Part shown: in pieces, positions 1-10,367 of the stretch
Numbering within the stretch: position 1 is the first letter of the stretch
Layout of the letters: each line of letters begins with the position of its first letter
Source of the DNA: Cercis canadensis
Lineage: Eukaryota > Streptophyta > Magnoliopsida > Fabales > Fabaceae
Direction: 5' to 3'
Assembly: GCA_003255065.1 (NCBI GenBank)
Contig: QAOA01005727.1
Coordinates: forward strand, 62,001 to 126,000
DNA length: 64,000 bases
Notes under the pieces: generated by a model
What the model was told of the DNA's origin: nothing
Seen by the model: the letters and a program-made list of their open reading frames with translations, nothing else
The model's database searches: none
Position numbers and translations under genes: made by a program

Positions 1-700
1 AAAACCGTGACTTGAATTGGAAAGAATTCTGAGTGAACAGTGATCACGCTTTGGTGAAAAACTCTCTAAACCGTGTTCAGTTGATTCACGGTTTTGGTCA
101 TGATAAAATGTGATTAACTCAAATTCGAATATTATTAAAAAAATCAAAACTGCCCCTTTTAAGTAAATACTTTCAAATGTACACCATTTAGGTAAATAAT
201 TTGTCCACTTGTATTATTTTGGTCAAATTGCCCTATTTATTATGTTGGGCACTTTTAAATAAAATATTTGAAAGATCCGAACAAATTAAATCATACCACT
301 TTAAAAAAATATATATTTTTTATTCAGTTTTACTACATTAAAATAGCAAAACTCATCATTTTTTTGAGTCACACTACTTTAAATGTAACAATATTAGAAT
401 TAAATGTAAAAATAGAGAAGAGAGAAAAAAAAAATACAACTCTTAGAGTGTGACTGCTTATAAAGTAACAGGACATTTTTTAAAATGTGCCACTGTTTCA
501 AATTTTTCAACTAATCAATTGCGAAATAATTATGGGTCTCACTATTTTAATATAGCAAGACTCAATTTGTTTGTCCACATCTCATTAATTAATTTAATTA
601 AAACTACTTAAAATTGATAAATATTTTATAAACTATCCCATTTACATATTTTCTTTGTAAAACAGCATTTTTACTGTTATTTTCCCCCATTTGATCCTAC
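1..700. repeat. AT-rich flank with inverted-repeat transposon-like end
   Basis: No gene is visible. The first 110 bases carry the word AAACCGTG twice and its inverse CACGGTTTT once, a clustered subterminal-repeat pattern like that of Mutator-type element ends. The next few hundred bases are AT-rich with repeated 'actacttta/ctcactattttaa' words. This looks like the end of a transposable element that runs off the window edge. No target duplication can be checked, so the class is a guess. Confidence 0.3.
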
Positions 701-1251
701 CCGTTTGTTATTGCACACCAAATTAGTAAATTTCAACGCAGACCATTTTGAAGAGATCCAAATAGTTCTGAGATGTGTATTATAAAAATAAACAGGGATC
801 GAAGTTGCTTGTGCTTTTCTTCATAAAAGCATTCGAAATTTCATGGGAGCGGCCACTTTCAACTGTTGACCTTTGTACAATCAGTTTTTTTATTTTTTTG
901 GTACTATTAGCCTATTAGCTCAGCGCTCACATAGTCATTCACTTGGTGCCTTGGTGGCTAAGCTAACACAACGCTGCTGCGCCCACACGCTTGTAAACTA
1001 GCGAGCGTAAGCGTAATCTCCACGCTGGCAAAAATACCAGAAGAAGACAGCCGTAAAGACTATTCCATGAGCAATTATACAAGCTTAAAGGGTATTCATG
1101 TCATTTCAACTCAACGAGTCAAAAGCGGAGTCCAACTTTTTTTTATATCTTCAGAAAAACATTTGGGGAACTTTCCTACGTTTCCTTAGATTTGAACAAA
1201 AAACGGCAACTCACAAATTAGTAAAATAAATCAGTCAAAGACTCAAAGTTG

Positions 1252-1280
1252 TTGACTCGGTTCCTAACTGCCTATAAATA
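1252..1280 (+). promoter_or_regulatory. Core promoter of ZAT gene 1: W-box and TATA box
   Basis: TTGACT (1252-1257) is a W-box core, the WRKY-binding element. It is followed by TATAAATA at 1273-1280, about 109 bases before the chosen ATG. An inverted W-box (AGTCAA) lies just upstream. The same arrangement recurs before copies 3 and 4 of the array, which supports a functional promoter. Transcription should start near 1305, which excludes the in-frame ATG at 1284 as a start. Confidence 0.7.
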
Positions 1281-1388
1281 CCAGTGTCTCTTCCAAAGTC
1301 TCTCACAATCTTCGCATTTCTTTCCATTCACAACACAAAAAAAAGATCACTTTCTACTAAAATAGTAATCTCTAGAGATCCAATCTAC

Positions 1389-1913
1389 ATGGCCATGAAG
1401 AGACAGAGAGAAAACGAAGCAACAGAGAGGTTAGATCTGGCAAATTCTCTAATGTTGCTCTCAGAAGCCAGAGAAAGCAAGCCCCAGAAAGGTTCAGGTC
1501 CAGCAGCCCCTGATCAAGTATTTGAGTGCAAGACCTGCAACCGCAAGTTCTCTTCGTTTCAAGCGCTGGGTGGACACAGGGCTAGCCACAAGAGACCAAA
1601 ACCAGATGGGGAAGACCTAAAAGCAGTGGCTAAATCTATGAGCTTAGGCAACAAACCCAAAATGCATGCTTGCTCAATTTGTGGTCTTGAATTTTCTCTG
1701 GGTCAAGCATTGGGAGGCCACATGAGAAAGCATAAAGCTGCCATCAACCAAGGGTTTTCTACCATAAATCAGATCGTTGCTAAAGTCCCGGTTCTGAAAA
1801 GATCCAACAGTAAGAGGATTTCCTGCTTGGACCTCAACTTAACACCATTGGAGAATGATTTGAAGTTATTGTTTGGAGAGAAGGCACCTCGTGTTCATCT
1901 TTCTTTGATGTGA
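1389..1913 (+). CDS. ZAT11-like C2H2 zinc finger repressor, copy 1
   Basis: Intronless, 174 residues. A basic KRQRE stretch near the N-terminus may act in nuclear import, and a leucine-rich LDLANSLMLL segment follows. Two plant-type C2H2 fingers follow: C47-C50-H63-H67 and C95-C98-H111-H115, each with the QALGGH DNA-contact motif. The C-terminus has an EAR repression motif (LDLNL, residues 147-151) followed by [12 protein letters not shown]. The two-finger plus EAR layout and the TPLENDL tail match Arabidopsis ZAT11 among stress-induced C1-2i zinc fingers, which repress transcription in the nucleus. The reading frame is open upstream to 1284, but that ATG is only 4 bases past the TATA box. 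The start is 1389 or the ATG at 1395, where the other copies begin. W-boxes suggest stress or pathogen induction (inference). Confidence 0.88.
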   Translation: MAMKRQRENEATERLDLANSLMLLSEARESKPQKGSGPAAPDQVFECKTCNRKFSSFQALGGHRASHKRPKPDGEDLKAVAKSMSLGNKPKMHACSICGLEFSLGQALGGHMRKHKAAINQGFSTINQIVAKVPVLKRSNSKRISCLDLNLTPLENDLKLLFGEKAPRVHLSLM

Positions 1914-2155
1914 CCAAATTTTTTATTCTTATTTTCCTTTCGGACACATTTGTATTCTTTCGATTCTTTTATGTAAATTATTATCAATGACGATTTTTTA
2001 TTTTTTATTTTTAGCTGATTGATTATTTACTCTTTTATAATAATCACTTATAAACATGCTCTTGTTTTATAGCTCCATTTTATTTGTGATGGTCTTTTAT
2101 TAAGTTTTTAATAGAATTTTAGAAGTATTATCAATATTAATTTATTTCTTTATTC

Positions 2156-2290
2156 GCGGGCGAGCCTTAGATTGATTGGTATCAAGAAGTCCTTGTCATG
2201 GGACCAGATTAGATTCGAAGTTGGGTGTAAGCCAATTTTCCCCCTCGCCCCATAATTGTAATATTATCAAAAAAAAATAAAATAAAATAA
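2156..2290 (+). repeat. Possible tRNA-derived SINE fragment
   Basis: A non-coding block contains TTAGATTGATTGG, loosely like a pol III A box, then GATTCGAAGT, loosely like a B box, about 50 bases later. It ends in an A-rich tail (from about 2268). I found no convincing target-site duplication. It could equally be an unrelated repeat. Confidence 0.35.
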
Positions 2291-2699
2291 TTCTATTGTT
2301 TATAGAATTCAATTCGCTATATTAAATTTTAATTTGTAGTTCTTGTGAATCGTAATGGTAGAAGTGGTTATTTGACATCATATTTTAAAATTAGGAATAC
2401 TCACACCTCCAAATTTTGATTTTTATTATCATTCCTGATGACTTCGATCAAATAAAATAAAAAGTTGCACCACTTTTTTTTTCATCATAAAGTTATTACT
2501 TTGTCTTGAAGCTAAGATGAGTCAGATGACCTCTTCCCAAATTCTTATTCACCCAACGACCCACCTAAATTAACCAGGAAAAATCACATTACTTTTAATA
2601 TACGACGATGTCTAAGAGAACTACTATCATACGAGTCACCATCCATCTTTCTCCTTTTTATTTTCTTTTTGATATTAATGAACACACATACACAACGGT

Positions 2700-2850
2700 A
2701 ATGATATATATTTATTCGTGAAAAATTTTCACAGGAAAAATATTTTTGTCACGATCTTGTTTATAAGTTTGTGAGAACTTATTTCTCATAGACTTTTTCA
2801 TTATTTTTCACGAATTTATTTCGTGAAAAAATGATAATTTTTTTGTAGTA
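2700..2850. repeat. CACTA-like terminal fragment
   Basis: Reading the minus strand from 2850, the sequence begins with a CACTACAAAAAAA-like end (the first base of the motif has decayed) and then shows several TTCGTGAAAAA/TTTTTCACGAA words in both orientations. This is the usual look of a CACTA (En/Spm) terminus with subterminal repeats. No transposase is present, and the other end is not clear. Confidence 0.4.
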
Positions 2851-3986
2851 TGTAATAGTAATGCTATTTTATATCAAATTTTTATACATTTTTTTAAAAA
2901 CAATATAATGTGTCTTTGGACAAGGGTAAGTATAACAACATTAGACACGTGACTCCTATAAATATTGGTAAGTGTAATGTGAGTCTCCAATGGCATATTC
3001 CAATTGAAATGAAATTTTCAGGATAAATCAATGCATTTTATAGGAAGATTCGGTGAAAGGGCATAAAGTTTTGAATTTTTCAATTGAGAGAGATATAGAA
3101 TTCTCACTATTTTTTAGATTCATGGACCTAATTCAATTTAATGGGATATTTCATTTGCATCATCACATTGTTTTTTATCAAGAGAGTTTTATAAAACTCT
3201 TGGATTCTCAAATTTGGAGTATCCTACCTTCACGCAATTCACAGGTTCCATAAAAAAGTTTGGTAAACTTTTTCTATATGCTTATATTTTTCTTGAGGAA
3301 AAATGAAAATACATTAGGCATCACAAGTGTAGAAGGTGTGTATTCTTTTTACAGATATACAGAAGCTGCGGATGGTCCCTAGTTTTACATGAGAGAAGCT
3401 CATGAATTGATGAATCAGTCCATATATTAGTGTTTCAATTTGCTTATCCAGAGTTTAGAATCTAGGATAACTCATGAAATTTCCCGTGCCATTAATATAT
3501 ACCATTTCTCTTTTAAATTTTGTTTCTCTCATATTTGTAAGACTTCATTAAATTCAACACTTATATGTATGGTGTGCTTGAAACGTTGGAGGCTTTTCAG
3601 CGTTTGAAGTTTCACTCTCTTGACATTCTCTAACCGTAGCTGGCGGCTCAAGCCGAGCGTGTCTATGACTGTGAGAAAGCACACGACAAAGTACACCAAC
3701 AAATTTCAACTGGGAAACACGCGCCAAAAAAATAAAGTTTGGCGAAGAAGGATTTTGATGAAATCCGCGTGTGGCACACCAAATTAGTAAATGTGAACCG
3801 CAGTCCATCTAGAAGAGCGACCCAAATACTCCTATGATGTTCTGTTTTATTACACAACTATAACAAAAAAGGTAGTTAGTGGTTAACAAGTTGCCTTGCC
3901 TACTATGCAGTCGCGTTAAGCAAAACAAAAAGCTGCTCTTAACGGACACATTCTTATTATTCTAGTCTTAATTAATCTCTACATTA

Positions 3987-4424
3987 TATTTTTTAAGGTG
4001 AGGGTTAAGCTACCATATATTTATATTACTCCTTTATGCTACCACCCTCAGGCATGCATAGGATCTATTGAGAGTTATAATGTGATTTTGGTGTTATTGT
4101 AAAAATCTCGAAAAATTAGATTATTCAATATGTGTTAAGACACACAATTCTTTATAAAATACAATAACGACATAATATAGGAAAGTGTGTCAGGAAATAA
4201 CTTTTTCAAGTTTACTTCTTGACACATTTTCTTATATTATATTGTTATTATATTTTATAAGAAACTGTATGTTCTTGCGCATATTAAATGACTCAATTTT
4301 TTAAAATATTTACAATGATATTAAAATTACATTGTAAGTTTTATTAGGTCCCACCTAACTAAGAGGGTGTAGTATAAAAAAAATAACATAAAAAAGGGGT
4401 AGCATAATACTCACTATTTTTTAA
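3987..4424. mobile_element. Fold-back MITE, probably Mutator-type
   Basis: The element (3997-4414, about 418 bp) is almost wholly one long imperfect inverted repeat. Its left arm and the reverse complement of its right arm align over roughly 200 bases, starting with GTGAGGGTTAAGCTACC against GTGAGTATTATGCTACC. The turn is near 4200. It is bordered by an identical 10 bp direct repeat TATTTTTTAA (3987-3996 and 4415-4424), interpreted as the target-site duplication. Duplications of 9-10 bp are typical of Mutator-type elements. It has no coding capacity. A transcript across it would fold into a long hairpin. Confidence 0.75.
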
Positions 4425-4865
4425 AACAGCTTAAATTTAATGGTGCTCACAAATAGAATGATGAATATTTGACTATGAATATTAATTAACATTATGCATT
4501 TAATACAAAAACAAACAACCAATACGCCAACCATCCCATCAGCATTATGCAAGCAGTGAGGGCATTATCGTAGTTACGACAACTTGACAAGTCATAAATG
4601 GTTTGAAGTTGTGATCTAGTTATGATGTGATTGTGAAGAGTTTGAATCATTTATAAGAGATTAAGAATTCAAAATTTCATAATATAATCTAAAAAATATA
4701 AGAGTTATATTCCTTTTGCATCTTTAAATATAAGAGTTATATATATATTTCTTTGTTTACACACATGATAATTTCGCATAACTCAAATTTTTTATAGTTT
4801 TACACCCAAATGTGCATACATCATTTCTCAAACAAAAAAGCCTCCGAAGATTGTTTAAATTAATC

Positions 4866-4905
4866 AGTCAAAGTTCTTGCCTTTGTCTCCAACGGCCTAC
4901 AAATA
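4866..4905 (+). promoter_or_regulatory. Core promoter of ZAT gene 2 with altered TATA box
   Basis: The position equivalent to the TATA box of the other copies reads TACAAATA (4898-4905) in the shared context 'aacggcctaYaaatacc'. The forward W-box seen in copies 1, 3 and 4 is missing. Only an inverted core AGTCAA (4866-4871) remains. Weaker basal transcription is an inference. Confidence 0.55.
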
Positions 4906-4995
4906 CCAACTTCCATGTTCTAACAAGGGTTACTCACCATATCGCATCTCCAAAAAACACTTTGAATATTGGAATTCATTTTATTCAACGTAGCC

Positions 4996-5496
4996 ATGAA
5001 GAGACAGAGAGATAATGAAGCAATGATAGAGAACTTAGACTTAGCAAAATGTCTAATGCTGCTGTCTCAAGCACCAGAAAACAAACCCCGGAGAAGTTTA
5101 GCAGCTGAAGAAGTATTTGAGTGCAAGAGCTGCAACCGCAAGTTCTCGTCGTTTCAAGCTCTTGGTGGCCATAGAGCTAGTCACAAGAGACCCAAACTAG
5201 AAGGGAACGAACTAAAAGCACAGCCAAAACCTCTCAACTTGGGGAATAAACCCAAAATGCATCAGTGCTCAATTTGTGGCCTTGAATTCTCTCTGGGCCA
5301 AGCACTGGGAGGCCACATGAGGAAGCACAGAGTTGCCATCAAAGAAGGTTTTCAACCTATAAATCAATTGGTTGCAAAAATCCCAGTTTTAAAAAGATCC
5401 AACACTCGCTTAGACTTGAACTTAACACCTCTAGAGAATGATTTGAAGTTATTGTTTGGAAAGATGGCACCTAAAGTTCATCTTTCTTTGCTGTGA
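4996..5496 (+). CDS. ZAT11-like C2H2 zinc finger repressor, copy 2
   Basis: Intronless, 166 residues, starting MKRQRDNEA like copy 4. It has two C-X2-C-X12-H-X3-H fingers with QALGGH and the linker NKPKMHQCSIC before finger two. The EAR motif is [12 protein letters not shown] and the tail ends APKVHLSLL. The short segment before the EAR motif is reduced compared with copy 1 (NTRLDLNL, no cysteine). All zinc ligands are present. The frame is open for 27 bases upstream (4969), but the conserved start at 4996 is preferred because it matches the other copies. It is the second gene of the tandem array, and its last roughly 100 coding bases plus 3' flank appear again beyond the N at 5603. Confidence 0.87.
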   Translation: MKRQRDNEAMIENLDLAKCLMLLSQAPENKPRRSLAAEEVFECKSCNRKFSSFQALGGHRASHKRPKLEGNELKAQPKPLNLGNKPKMHQCSICGLEFSLGQALGGHMRKHRVAIKEGFQPINQLVAKIPVLKRSNTRLDLNLTPLENDLKLLFGKMAPKVHLSLL

Positions 5497-5807
5497 CCAA
5501 CTTTTGTATTTCCTTTTTCTTTTTATTTCTTAGATTTGTTCTTTCATTTTGGACACACATGTATTCTATCAATTTTATATGTAAAAAGTGTTTTTTTTTT
5601 TTNCCAACACTCGCTTAGACTTGAACTTAACACCTCTGGAGAATGATTTGAAGTTATTGTTTGGAAAGATGGCACCTAAAGTTCATCTTTCTTTGTTGTG
5701 ACCAACTTTTGTATTTCCTTTTTCTTTTTATTTCTTAGATTTGTTCTTTCATTTTGGACACACATGTATTCTATCAATTTTATATGTAAAAAGTGTTTTT
5801 TTTTTTT
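5399..5807 (+). repeat. Duplicated 3' end of ZAT copy 2 on both sides of an N
   Basis: Bases 5399-5602 (end of the coding sequence, stop codon, 3' flank and T-run) recur at 5604-5807, with substitutions visible at two coding positions (CTAGAG/CTGGAG and CTGTGA/TTGTGA). The single N at 5603 separates them. The second copy has no start or zinc fingers and is not a gene. The most likely cause is two alleles or an unmerged overlap joined by the assembler at the T-run. A real local duplication is possible. Confidence 0.8.
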
Positions 5808-7320
5808 AGATAAGTGATTGTGATAGTCATACTTAATTTATAGAATTCTTATCATCATTCAGAATATCAAATTTTGGTTTGTAGTACTTGTGAGTCGAAC
5901 TTTCACATCAAATTTTTGCCTTTAATTGATTTTTCCAATAACTTAAGAATAAAAAATTGCAGCAATTTTTGAACACATAAGATTTATATATTTTACTCTG
6001 AACCGGGGATGAATGGCTAAGGGAGGAATATTGACTAAGGTTGGGCCATTATAATATATAATCAAAAGTGCAGTAGTTGGAGCACCTCAATTCCGTGCAA
6101 TAGAAGCATAAACAATGCATATCAATCCGTAAAAATGATATCAATAGATCTACTAAAATTTTCTGCACCTTTCACTCATCTCTATTTTGCATTGGGAAAG
6201 ACTAGACAGTCCGAGTTGGCAGCCTATATATAATATCCCGACTTAAGGGTTATATCCTACAAATTAATAAATAAGTTTATTGACTAGATCATTTTATTCG
6301 ATAGCTACTTATTAAATGAATCCTATATTTTTTTTAAAAAGAAAATAGCATTATTCTTTAAATTTTGAAGTGACACTTTAATTTAAAAAATAATGCTATT
6401 TAATAAAAAAAAATGTATCAGAATCTTGCTCAAATTTAAAGTAGTTTTTAATGAAATAAAATGTTAGAGACTATATATTTATTTAATAGTGATAATAATT
6501 TGACTGCCAAACATTTTTTTAAATTTAAAATAATTAATTCTGGAAATAGTGCCAGTTTTATGTTTAGGATTGCTATCTCAATAATTTATTGAAAACATTT
6601 ATTTGTATATAAATCATATTGACACCAGAAAAAAGACATGACTTATCGTTTGAATATATGAATTGAATTAATTTAGACGCTTGATTGAATATTTATTGAA
6701 TACATAGTAAAATAGTTGGCTAGGTGGTTATACCTAGTTTTTTTTCCCCTTGAGACTGAGAGGCATCAACTGATGAATGTCAATCCCAGTATGTCCTACA
6801 ATGTTTCAAATTAAATGGGCAGAATAGAATGATGCAAAATCCAAATATAGGTTAGTGAACATTGTATCCTCTAATAGAATGCACTAAACAAAGCACATAC
6901 ATCTTGAACACGGACCAAATAGTGGTCAGACAAAATGAGTGAGGTTGTTCAAAAGTTTCTTGTCCTTTTTAAAACAAATTAAACTCATGCATCTTGAACA
7001 CAGACCAAACCAAATAACGAAGGCTTTATCCAGAAGTTGCTTGCCCTTTTCTTCAAATTCCACTTCTCATATATGGCTTCACTAATTTTAGTTAGTAGCT
7101 GTAGCTACTATTTTTTGATACCATTCGAAGTTTCGTTGGAAGACCCACTCGATCGGGTAGCTCACCTAGACAAGAACCTGCACCCACACAAATATAAAAA
7201 GCGAGCATTAGCGCAACGTGCGCGAAAATTGCTCAGAATACCAAAAAGGGACAGCTATTACGCCGACATCCCGCAGCAAGGGCCTTGTCGTCATTACAAC
7301 AAGTCAAAAAGTAAATTCTA
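5808..7320. other. Intergenic between ZAT copies 2 and 3
   Basis: AT-rich DNA with no supported gene. It includes a short palindrome (about 6344-6400) in which AAATAGCATTATT pairs with AATAATGCTATTT. Bases 6895-7320 resemble the upstream regions of copies 1 and 4 ('cttgaacacggaccaaatag', 'cattcgaagtttc'), so they are part of the duplicated unit. The small ORF at 7037-7321 lies in this promoter DNA and has no family signature. Confidence 0.5.
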
Positions 7321-7330
7321 GTCAAAGTTG

Positions 7331-7359
7331 TTGACTCCGTCTATATTTCCCTATAAATA
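7331..7359 (+). promoter_or_regulatory. Core promoter of ZAT gene 3: W-box and TATA box
   Basis: W-box TTGACT at 7331-7336 and TATAAATA at 7352-7359, in the same spacing and sequence context as copy 1. The in-frame ATG at 7369 is only 10 bases past the TATA box, so it should lie upstream of the transcript start. Confidence 0.7.
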
Positions 7360-7473
7360 CCCACGTTCATGAGTCGCACACATCATCCCAATTCCAATCT
7401 CATATCTCATATTCTTTACAATTACATAACTTTGATCCAATCTAATACAATCGCATCGATTCAACGTATAGTC

Positions 7474-7962
7474 ATGAAAAGAGAGAGAGAGAATGAAGAA
7501 ATAGAGAGCTTAAATTTGGCAAATTTTCTGATACTATACTCCCAAGCAAGAGAAAGCAAGCCCCACAAGAGTTTAGCCTCTGATAAAGTGTTTCAGTGCA
7601 AGACATGCAACCGCGAGTTCTCATCGTTCCAAGCACTAGGAGGGCACAGGGCTAGCCACAAGAAGCCCAAGCTAGATGGGGATGAACTAAAATCTGAGGC
7701 CAAGTTTCTGAGCTTAGGGAATAAACCCAAAATGCATGAGTGCTCAATTTGTGGTCTGAAATTCTCTCTGGGCCAAGCGCTTGGAGGGCATATGAGAAAG
7801 CATAGAGATGCCTGGAACCAAGGCTTTCCTTCTATAAATGAGGTCGTCGCAAAAGTCCCAGTTCTAAAAATATGCTTGGACCTGAACTTAACACCTCTCG
7901 AGAATGACTTGAAGCTCTTGTTTGATAAGATGACACCTAAAGTTCATCTTTCTTTATTGTGA
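7474..7962 (+). CDS. ZAT11-like C2H2 zinc finger repressor, copy 3
   Basis: Intronless, 162 residues, beginning MKREREN. Both C2H2 fingers keep their ligands and the QALGGH motif ([10 protein letters not shown]... and [10 protein letters not shown]...). Copy-specific changes include acidic or uncharged substitutions at basic positions (NREF for [12 protein letters not shown]) and loss of about six residues just before the EAR motif, so VLK runs directly into ICLDLNL. The EAR motif and the [11 protein letters not shown] tail, ending PKVHLSLL, are intact. The start was chosen by alignment to the other copies. It is the most diverged of copies 1-3. Confidence 0.86.
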   Translation: MKRERENEEIESLNLANFLILYSQARESKPHKSLASDKVFQCKTCNREFSSFQALGGHRASHKKPKLDGDELKSEAKFLSLGNKPKMHECSICGLKFSLGQALGGHMRKHRDAWNQGFPSINEVVAKVPVLKICLDLNLTPLENDLKLLFDKMTPKVHLSLL

Positions 7963-10240
7963 CCAACTTTTTATACTTTTGTTCTTTCCTGTTCTTTCAA
8001 TTCTTTTATGTAAAAAGATAATGAATTCTTTTGTTAATTAATTTCTACATAAATATTTGTTTGAATAAAGTTCTCATAATTTCTTTATTTTTGTGCTAAG
8101 AAAAATTCTTGTCACTATTCACAATATTAAAAGTTTTACTTTTTAGCATTTGAATGGAAGTTAGAACTTTCACATCAAAATTAAAAAAATATCAATACCA
8201 GAACTATTTCTTCCTTTCTTAATTTTTTTTTTCTGAACAAGAATACTAAAATTCATAGTTGCCCATTTTATTAATTTTAGCAACCCTGGCATCTAGGAGA
8301 AATGTTATGGCGAGTCAGCCGTTGTTGTTCCTAGATTTTCTAATTGGTATCATAGTTGGCTCCAAATATTCATGATGTCTAAGAGGCATCAAGATACATT
8401 TCTCCCTTTCCATTGTTAATTCGTATGAATATCTGTCAGTCTAAATCAGTTTTAATATTTATCAACGAAATTGATCTGATGAATTGATAAACAATTTTAA
8501 CCATTTGAAAAATGGTTTTAAAATGAAAGATCAATGTAATAAAATGGACCCAATCTAACCACAGTTAAATTAGATTGATATAATTGTTCACAATATTATT
8601 AGAGTTTGGTTGTTCAAAAGTTGTAATAGAAAGTGAGAAACTTCCCAAGAAATTTTACAATTAGGAAAGCTGATATTGGATTTTCACCCTTTATTTATTT
8701 TCTTGATCACTTAAGAAAAAAAAATTGCAACAATTTTAGCAGCCACAACATCTAAGAGAATCACAGTCAGACAGCATATTTTTTTCTTGTTTTATCTTGA
8801 TGTTGTGAATAGGATTATGACTGCTGTAATCGAGTCAAATAGAAACAGCTTAATGCTAATAAACTTATTTAAGCTTGGTAAGTTATTAAAATATATTGAG
8901 CTCAAGCTCGATTCTGAATGAGTTAACCAAGCTTGAGATTTGACGAATTTAATAATACATATACAAAGAATTAAATTTCATATAAAGAATTTTTTATTCT
9001 TGAATTAATTTGTTAGGGTGAACTCGCACATTGTGATTACTGACTTTTGAAAATTATGCCTTAGGTCTTAATTAAAGGCATGAAGAAATATCTTTAGTTT
9101 TTCATTCGGTTGGTTTAGATAGGTTTAATTTCAACACTTAGTCTAGCAGACTGTACCTAATTGATCTATATTGGAAAGAGAAATTCCAACCAATATGGGG
9201 TTCAAACCAATTACTCAACTCCGTCATAGTCAAATTACTGAATTAATTAGAATGATCAATTAATTAGGTTGTAATTACATATACAATACAGATCACTGAA
9301 TCAGGTTGTATATCTTCTTTTCATGGTAAGCGGCTCAAAGAGCATTCTTCTAGAGATATGTAGAATCAGCAGAAAAGTCTGAATGTTTGAATGAACAGCT
9401 GGGTGACAGTAATTGTTGTTGTTCTTAATTAATTAAATGCTTTGAATGAAGAAAGTTGTGTCTGCATTGGCTGCCGTAAAGGTCACTACTGCCCATTATC
9501 TTTTCTCCTGGTTAAATATCAAGATATATGAGTCACTCTATCGTATGCATGCATGCAAGTTTTGAACAAGTTTCGTAGAAGAACACAACTTGTAGTTTCT
9601 TATTTGACTGCGTGTGAATTTTCACTGTTGACATATTCTCTTTCATAAGTGAGAAAGCACATACATGTCAAAACGTTTGAGTGAAAAAAACACCAAAGCT
9701 AGATGTGAAACGCTTTACCAAGTTCCCAACCAACAGGAGAATGATTTATTTGATCAAATCCATATAGTTAGCTGTATCACACTAACTTTGAACGCAGAAC
9801 ATATATGTTGAACAGAGACCAAATAGTCCTCAGAGTAAACAAATAAACTAGGGTTGTTCCAAATCCAAGTTGCTCTGCCCTTTTTAGTAGAATTTTCTGA
9901 AAGCATTCGAAGTTTCATGGAAGACCCATTTCTACATGTTGCTATTGGCTCGCCGAAAACGACTCCTTCACTAGGAAAGTTCACCAAAACAAAAAGCCGC
10001 GCCTCGCGCCCACACGGCCAAAAACTACTGAGCGTAATCCCCACGTGAGCTAAACGCATTCTAGTTGAATACCAAAAAGAGACGACCGTGACGCTATAAT
10101 ACTCCATTAATCCCCATCAGCAATTATGTAAGAATCAAGGGCATTCACGTCAGTACGAAAAGTCAAATATGCAGTCCAAGTTCTGCTTTTAACTTTTAAA
10201 ATTCCTTAGATCTGACCCAAAAGTAGTTAAATAAAAGTAA
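7963..10240. other. Intergenic between ZAT copies 3 and 4
   Basis: No supported gene. A repeat-like patch at 8830-8970 has words based on AAGCTTG/CTCAAGCTCG in both orientations, as in some non-autonomous plant transposons (low confidence). Bases 9600-10240 resemble the flanks of the other ZAT copies ('gagaaagcacatacatgtc', 'agcattcgaagtttcatgg'), marking the duplicated upstream unit. Opposite-strand ORFs at 9754-10107 are chance reading frames in this promoter DNA. Confidence 0.45.
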
Positions 10241-10250
10241 ATGAAAGCCA

Positions 10251-10279
10251 TTGACTTTGTCTCTAACGGCCTATAAATA
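10251..10279 (+). promoter_or_regulatory. Core promoter of ZAT gene 4: W-box and TATA box
   Basis: TTGACT at 10251-10256 and TATAAATA at 10272-10279, about 89 bases before the ATG. The block 'ctctaacggcctataaatacc' is shared with copy 2 except for the TATA substitution there. Confidence 0.7.
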
Positions 10280-10367
10280 CCGAGTTCCATGTTCCAAATG
10301 TTACTCACCATCGCATCTCAAAAACTTCTTTGAATATTGCGACTCATTTTGTTCTACGTAGCCATCC

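Larger units (their letters stand above)
1914..3980. other. Intergenic: SINE-like and CACTA-like fragments
   Basis: 3' flank of ZAT copy 1 followed by AT-rich DNA. Short ORFs here have no recognisable similarity. Two repeat-like patches are listed separately (2156-2290 and 2700-2850). The stretch 3600-3860 resembles upstream DNA of the other ZAT copies ('accaaattagtaaat', 'gtgagaaagcacac'), so it is probably a duplicated promoter segment of the array. Confidence 0.5.

Noticed and set aside
1284..1388. Upstream in-frame ATG extending ZAT copy 1 by 35 residues
   Set aside because: It lies 4 bases past the TATA box, so it should not be in the mRNA, and the other copies start at MKR(Q/E)R.
7369..7473. 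Upstream in-frame extension of ZAT copy 3
   Set aside because: It starts 10 bases past the TATA box, and the added residues are unlike those of the other copies.
9754..10107. Minus-strand 117-residue frame
   Set aside because: It lies in duplicated promoter DNA, with no family signature and no counterpart frame kept in the other copies.
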